From: an uncultured Slackia sp.
GTDB taxonomy: Bacteria; Actinomycetota; Coriobacteriia; Coriobacteriales; Eggerthellaceae
DNA length: 38,730 nt
Assembly: GCA_900553775.1 (NCBI GenBank)
Contig: USEZ01000004.1
Coordinates: forward strand, 1-38,730
Reading direction: 5' to 3'
Of this stretch, positions 35,803 to 38,730 are shown piece by piece (within the stretch, counting starts at the first letter, position 1; every line of letters begins with the position of its first letter). Both the position numbers and the translations under genes were made by a program. Below the pieces are notes generated by a model. That model made no database searches. It was not told the origin of the DNA and was given only the letters and a program-made list of their open reading frames with translations.

Positions 35803-35825
35803 GCGGCGTTTTCGAGAAACGCCGC
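35803..35825 (+). terminator. Terminator-like hairpin after phoR
   Basis: A perfect 9-bp stem, GCGGCGTTT (35803-35811) with AAACGCCGC (35817-35825), over a 5-nt loop, followed by a modest T-rich stretch (TTCGACGCGATTTCTTC). A TACACT at about 35867-35872 may be the -10 of xpt. No purine riboswitch was recognised in 35718-35913. Confidence 0.6.
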
Positions 35826-35913
35826 TTCGACGCGATTTCTTCGGCATGCTTTCCCATGCGCCGGGCTACACTGATTGCCATCGTATCGGACAGAGGCGGA
35901 TGAAAGGCGAGCC

Positions 35914-36552
35914 GTGAAACTTCTTGAAGATCGTATTGCGCGCGACGGCGTGGTGAAGGCGGAAGGCGTCCTGAAGGTGGACAGCTTCTTGAACCATCAG
36001 ATGGATATCGAGCTGTTCAATGAGATGGGGGCCGAATTCAAGCGCTTGTTCTCCGATGCGCCGATCAATAAGATCCTCACGATCGAGGCGTCGGGCATCG
36101 GCATCGCGGCCATCGTGGCGCAGCACTTCGGCGTGCCCGTGGTGTTCGCCAAAAAGGCCCAAAGCATCAACCTCGACGGCGAGATGTATTCCACGCGCAT
36201 TCAAAGCTTCACGCACGGCAAGGTGTTCGACGTGATCGTGTCGAAGAAGTTCATCGGCCCCGACGACCATGTGCTGATCATCGACGATTTCCTGGCCAAC
36301 GGCTGCGCGCTCGACGGCCTGATCGACATCGTGGAGTCGGCGGGCGCCACGGTGGAGGGCATCGGCATCGCGATCGAGAAGGGCTTCCAGCCGGGCGGCA
36401 AGGCGCTGCGCGAGCGCGGTTATCGCCTGGAGTCGCTCGCCATCGTCGAGTCGATGGATCCCACGACGGGAACGCTGACGTTTCGTGAGCAGGGAATTTC
36501 CGCCGCATCCGATGCCCCCGCGCTCGGCGTGGTCGAGACGATCGAGGCTTAA
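35914..36552 (+). CDS. xpt: Xanthine phosphoribosyltransferase
   Basis: A 212-residue enzyme that makes XMP from xanthine and PRPP. The start MKLLEDRIARDGVVKAEGVL and LKVDSFLNHQMD are the Xpt N-terminal signature; VLIIDDFLANG is the PRPP-binding loop. GTG 35914 is chosen as the start because the family begins exactly there and GAAAGGCGA precedes it; the frame is open further upstream. Five bases separate it from the purine permease, giving a xanthine uptake and salvage operon. Confidence 0.94.
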   Translation: MKLLEDRIARDGVVKAEGVLKVDSFLNHQMDIELFNEMGAEFKRLFSDAPINKILTIEASGIGIAAIVAQHFGVPVVFAKKAQSINLDGEMYSTRIQSFTHGKVFDVIVSKKFIGPDDHVLIIDDFLANGCALDGLIDIVESAGATVEGIGIAIEKGFQPGGKALRERGYRLESLAIVESMDPTTGTLTFREQGISAASDAPALGVVETIEA

Positions 36553-36557
36553 CGCGC

Positions 36558-38351
36558 ATGAAAGAGTTCAACCACGCGGAGCTGTATAAGCTCGACGGCG
36601 ACGTGCCCCTGCTGCGCTCCATCCCTTACGGCGTGCAGCATATCCTGGCCATGTTCGTGGCCAACCTGGCGCCGATCTTCATCGTGGCCGCCGCGGCCGG
36701 GATCGACGACGCCACGACAGGCTCGCTCGTGCAAAGCGCGATGCTCATCGCCGGCATCGGAACGCTGATCCAGCTGTTCCCGGTGTGGAGGCTGGGCAGC
36801 GGCCTTCCGATCGTCATGGGCATCAGCTTCACGTTCGTCACGGTGTTGTGCGGCGTGGCGGCCACGTACGGCTACAACGCGGCCATCGGCGCCATCATCG
36901 TGGGCGGCATCATCGAGGGCGTGCTGGGCCTTTTCGCCAAATACTGGCGACGCATCATTTCGCCCATCGTGGCCGCCGTGGTGGTGACTTCGATCGGATT
37001 CTCGCTGCTCAACGTGGGCGCCACTTCGTTCGGCGGCGGCAGCGGCGCGCCCGATTTCGGCTCGCCGACCAATATTGCGCTCGGCACGATCGCGCTGGTG
37101 TCGTGCTTGGCGTTCCAGATTCTCGCCAAGGGCAAAACCAAGCAGCTTTCGGTTCTGTTCGGCCTGGTGGTCGGCTATGTCGCGGCCCTTGTCATGGGAG
37201 CGGTCGACCTGAGCGGGTTCGCCGACGCAAAGCCGCTCGCCTTGCCGCAGTTCATGCCCTTCGCGCCCGAGTTCGAGCCCTCCGCCATCATCGCGGTCAC
37301 GCTGATCTTCCTGGTTTCGGCAACCGAGACGATCGGCGACACGTCGGCCATTTCCATGGTGGGCCTCTCGCGCGACGTGCGCGAGAAAGAGCTTTCGGGC
37401 TCGATCGCCTGCGACGGCTTCGTCAGCTCGCTTTCGGCCTGCTTCGGCTGCCTGCCCATCACGTCGTTCAGCCAGAACGTGGGCCTCGTGGCCATGACGA
37501 AGGTGGTCAACCGCCGCGCGATCGCCACGGGCGCGGCCATCATGATCGCCGCGGGTTTTCTGCCGATCATCGGCGTGGTGTTCTCGTCGTTGCCCGAGGC
37601 GGTGCTGGGCGGGTGCACCATCATGATGTTCGGCAACATCATCGTGAGCGGCTTTCAGATGATCGCCCGCGCGGGTTTCACCCAGCGCAACATCCTGATC
37701 GCGGCGTTGTCGCTTTCGATCGGCATCGGCTTCACCCAGGTGTCCGACATCTTCGTGCTGCTGCCCGAAATGCTGCAGAACGTGTTCGCCGACAACTGCG
37801 TGGCCGTGGTGTTTTTGGTAGCCGTGGTGGCGAACCTGGCCCTGCCGAAAACCATTTCGATCGACGGCGCCGAGCTGGCGGGCGAAGCGCTCGCAGCGGG
37901 GCGTGAGGTCGCAGTCCGTGCCGTCCCCGTGACGGGGTACGCCGACCACCAGAAGCACGGGCTCCCATTCCTTCACGAGGGCCTCGACGGCCTTCCAGCG
38001 CTCGTCGTTCGTTCTGGCATGAATGATCGTGACGGGCTGCGCGCTGCGCGTGAGCGTATTGCCCGAGGCGACGCCGGTTCTGGCCAGTCCGAAGTCAAAG
38101 CAGAGTACGGTTCCTTCCTGCATGCTCGATCCTGCAAAAAAACTGTGATTATACGGCCGGGCCGCACGCCGATTCGGGAAGACTGTTGTTGCAATCACGC
38201 CGCAGCATTACAATGCCACCACCCCAGGGGACGGCGCTCCCGCGCCTCCCGTCTTCACCTCGCAGGACCCAGACATGAACATTCTGCTCACCGGCGGCAT
38301 GGGCTTCATCGGCTCCCATACGGCCGTCGTGCTCATCGAGGCCGGCCATGA
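36558..38351 (+). CDS. NCS2-family xanthine/uracil permease with a chimeric C-terminal extension
   Basis: Residues 1-438 are a complete NCS2 permease with 12-14 helices (SIPYGVQHILAMFVANLAPI; SATETIGDTSAISM; GCLPITSFSQNVGLVAMT, the nucleobase-site block). Its usual end is at about VANLALP (37.85 kb). From about 37.87 kb the frame runs on for some 150 codons that are antisense to ruvX and cross the galE start; that part (residues about 440-597) has no relation to any permease, is Arg/His-rich, and is almost surely not a natural domain. The frame appears to have lost its own stop at a DNA junction. With xpt just upstream it should import xanthine. Confidence 0.85.
   Translation: MKEFNHAELYKLDGDVPLLRSIPYGVQHILAMFVANLAPIFIVAAAAGIDDATTGSLVQSAMLIAGIGTLIQLFPVWRLGSGLPIVMGISFTFVTVLCGVAATYGYNAAIGAIIVGGIIEGVLGLFAKYWRRIISPIVAAVVVTSIGFSLLNVGATSFGGGSGAPDFGSPTNIALGTIALVSCLAFQILAKGKTKQLSVLFGLVVGYVAALVMGAVDLSGFADAKPLALPQFMPFAPEFEPSAIIAVTLIFLVSATETIGDTSAISMVGLSRDVREKELSGSIACDGFVSSLSACFGCLPITSFSQNVGLVAMTKVVNRRAIATGAAIMIAAGFLPIIGVVFSSLPEAVLGGCTIMMFGNIIVSGFQMIARAGFTQRNILIAALSLSIGIGFTQVSDIFVLLPEMLQNVFADNCVAVVFLVAVVANLALPKTISIDGAELAGEALAAGREVAVRAVPVTGYADHQKHGLPFLHEGLDGLPALVVRSGMNDRDGLRAARERIARGDAGSGQSEVKAEYGSFLHARSCKKTVIIRPGRTPIREDCCCNHAAALQCHHPRGRRSRASRLHLAGPRHEHSAHRRHGLHRLPYGRRAHRGRP
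37872..38123 (-). pseudogene. ruvX: Truncated ruvX/yqgF (N-terminal 84 codons)
   Basis: Reading leftward from ATG 38123, with AGGATCG just before it, the frame gives MQEGTVLCFDFGLARTGVAS, then LLVVGVPRHGDGTDCDLTP and RFARQL: the first 60 percent of RuvX/YqgF, a Holliday-junction resolvase-like nuclease acting in rRNA processing. The first catalytic Asp (FDFG) is kept. After RFARQL the sequence becomes antisense permease, so the rest of the domain, including the DER block, is gone. A TATAAT read on the minus strand (38153-38148) may be its promoter. It is divergent from galE. The sequence style is proteobacterial rather than actinobacterial (inference). Confidence 0.78.
38186..38214 (+). promoter_or_regulatory. 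Sigma-70-type promoter of galE
   Basis: TTGTTG (38186-38191), 17-bp spacer, TACAAT (38209-38214), 61 bp before the galE start codon. Confidence 0.7.
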
Positions 38352-38730
38352 CGTCGTGCTCTTCGACAATCTCTCCAACGCCGACCGCTCCGTTCTCGAC
38401 CGAATCGAGACGATCACGGGCCGTCGCCCCGTCTTCATCGAAGGCGACATCCGCGACGCCGCCGCCATGGAGAAGGCGCTCGACGGTGTCGACGCCGTCA
38501 TTCACTTCGCAGGCCTCAAGGCCGTGGGCGAATCCGTCAGCAAGCCCGTCGAGTACTACGACAACAACGTCAACGGCACGCTCGTGCTGCTCGCGGCCAT
38601 GCGCAGGAAGGGCGTCAACCGCATCATCTTCAGCTCCTCGTCGACGGTCTACGGCACGCCCGAGACGCTTCCCCTCACCGAGGATTGCCCGACCGGCGAA
38701 CCGACGAACCCGTACGGCCGCTCGAAGCTG
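38275..38730 (+). CDS. galE: UDP-glucose 4-epimerase, 3' partial
   Basis: The first 152 residues of GalE, which interconverts UDP-glucose and UDP-galactose with bound NAD. The Rossmann motif is TGGMGFIGSH (6-15), with DNLSNAD and FAGLKAVGES typical of GalE. The active-site SSSSTVYG (Ser/Thr) and the Tyr/Lys pair YGRSK are present right at the window edge. The start follows AGGA at 38263-38266. Codon use favours GTC and CTC, unlike the genes before 37.87 kb, which prefer GTG and CTG more; together with the ruvX remnant this suggests a different origin. Confidence 0.93.
   Translation, partial: MNILLTGGMGFIGSHTAVVLIEAGHDVVLFDNLSNADRSVLDRIETITGRRPVFIEGDIRDAAAMEKALDGVDAVIHFAGLKAVGESVSKPVEYYDNNVNGTLVLLAAMRRKGVNRIIFSSSSTVYGTPETLPLTEDCPTGEPTNPYGRSKL

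Noticed and set aside
35718..35913. Possible purine riboswitch upstream of xpt
   Set aside because: No conserved purine-aptamer junction pairing was found; only a terminator-like hairpin and a weak -10 are visible.

Overview
This is a GC-rich bacterial window that reads as a gut Coriobacteriia (Eggerthellaceae-like) chromosome for about the first 37.87 kb. The signs are two secreted-type FAD reductases of the expanded Eggerthellaceae kind, a membrane-embedded LuxR regulator divergent from one of them, a FeoA-FeoB fusion, and FolD and PstS variants of a type I recall from anaerobic gut Firmicutes and Actinobacteria. The genus call is inference. The last 0.85 kb (truncated ruvX on the minus strand, galE on the plus strand) looks like DNA of another origin, joined inside the end of a purine permease gene.

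Layout. 1-1.6 kb: FAD reductase, open at the window edge. 1.9-2.9 kb: ferrochelatase hemH. 2.9-3.0 kb: three copies of a 34-bp repeat. 3.1-6.7 kb: merR-larE-larB-larC, a nickel-pincer nucleotide cofactor cluster with no larA. 6.7-7.4 kb: membrane-anchored protein of unknown function. 7.7-10.2 kb: TipA-like MerR regulator and an MFS exporter with a MerR-type promoter between them. 10.5-13.7 kb: DUF2797 gene overlapping a feoA-feoB fusion. 14.1-18.3 kb: ABC ATPase and a 1175-residue FtsX-type permease with a long extracellular coiled coil. 18.5-22.1 kb: Tat-exported FAD reductase and divergent membrane LuxR regulator. 22.3-25.0 kb: unknown membrane protein, RarD-like EamA transporter and a second membrane protein. 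25.3-27.8 kb: HemW/HemN-like radical SAM protein, XRE regulator and two small unknown genes. 28.0-28.9 kb: divergent folD with a strong terminator. 29.1-35.7 kb: complete phosphate regulon pstS-pstC-pstA-pstB-phoU-phoP-phoR behind an 11-bp-periodic Pho box. 35.9-37.9 kb: xpt and an NCS2 xanthine permease. 37.9-38.7 kb: ruvX fragment and galE start.

How the genes work together. The pst/pho block takes up phosphate and carries its own sensor, response regulator and PhoU. xpt and the permease form a xanthine salvage pair. larE/larB/larC make the nickel-pincer cofactor for an enzyme encoded elsewhere. feoAB imports ferrous iron, and hemH and the HemW-like protein belong to heme metabolism, which would suit an organism that passes electrons through cytochromes to secreted flavin reductases. 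The most unusual items are the circularly permuted PstS, the two FAD reductases lacking the canonical fumarate-reductase Arg/His residues, the lar cluster with a shortened LarE and a (HD)10 LarC, the FolD lacking the usual catalytic Lys and Gln, and the chimeric permease/ruvX junction.
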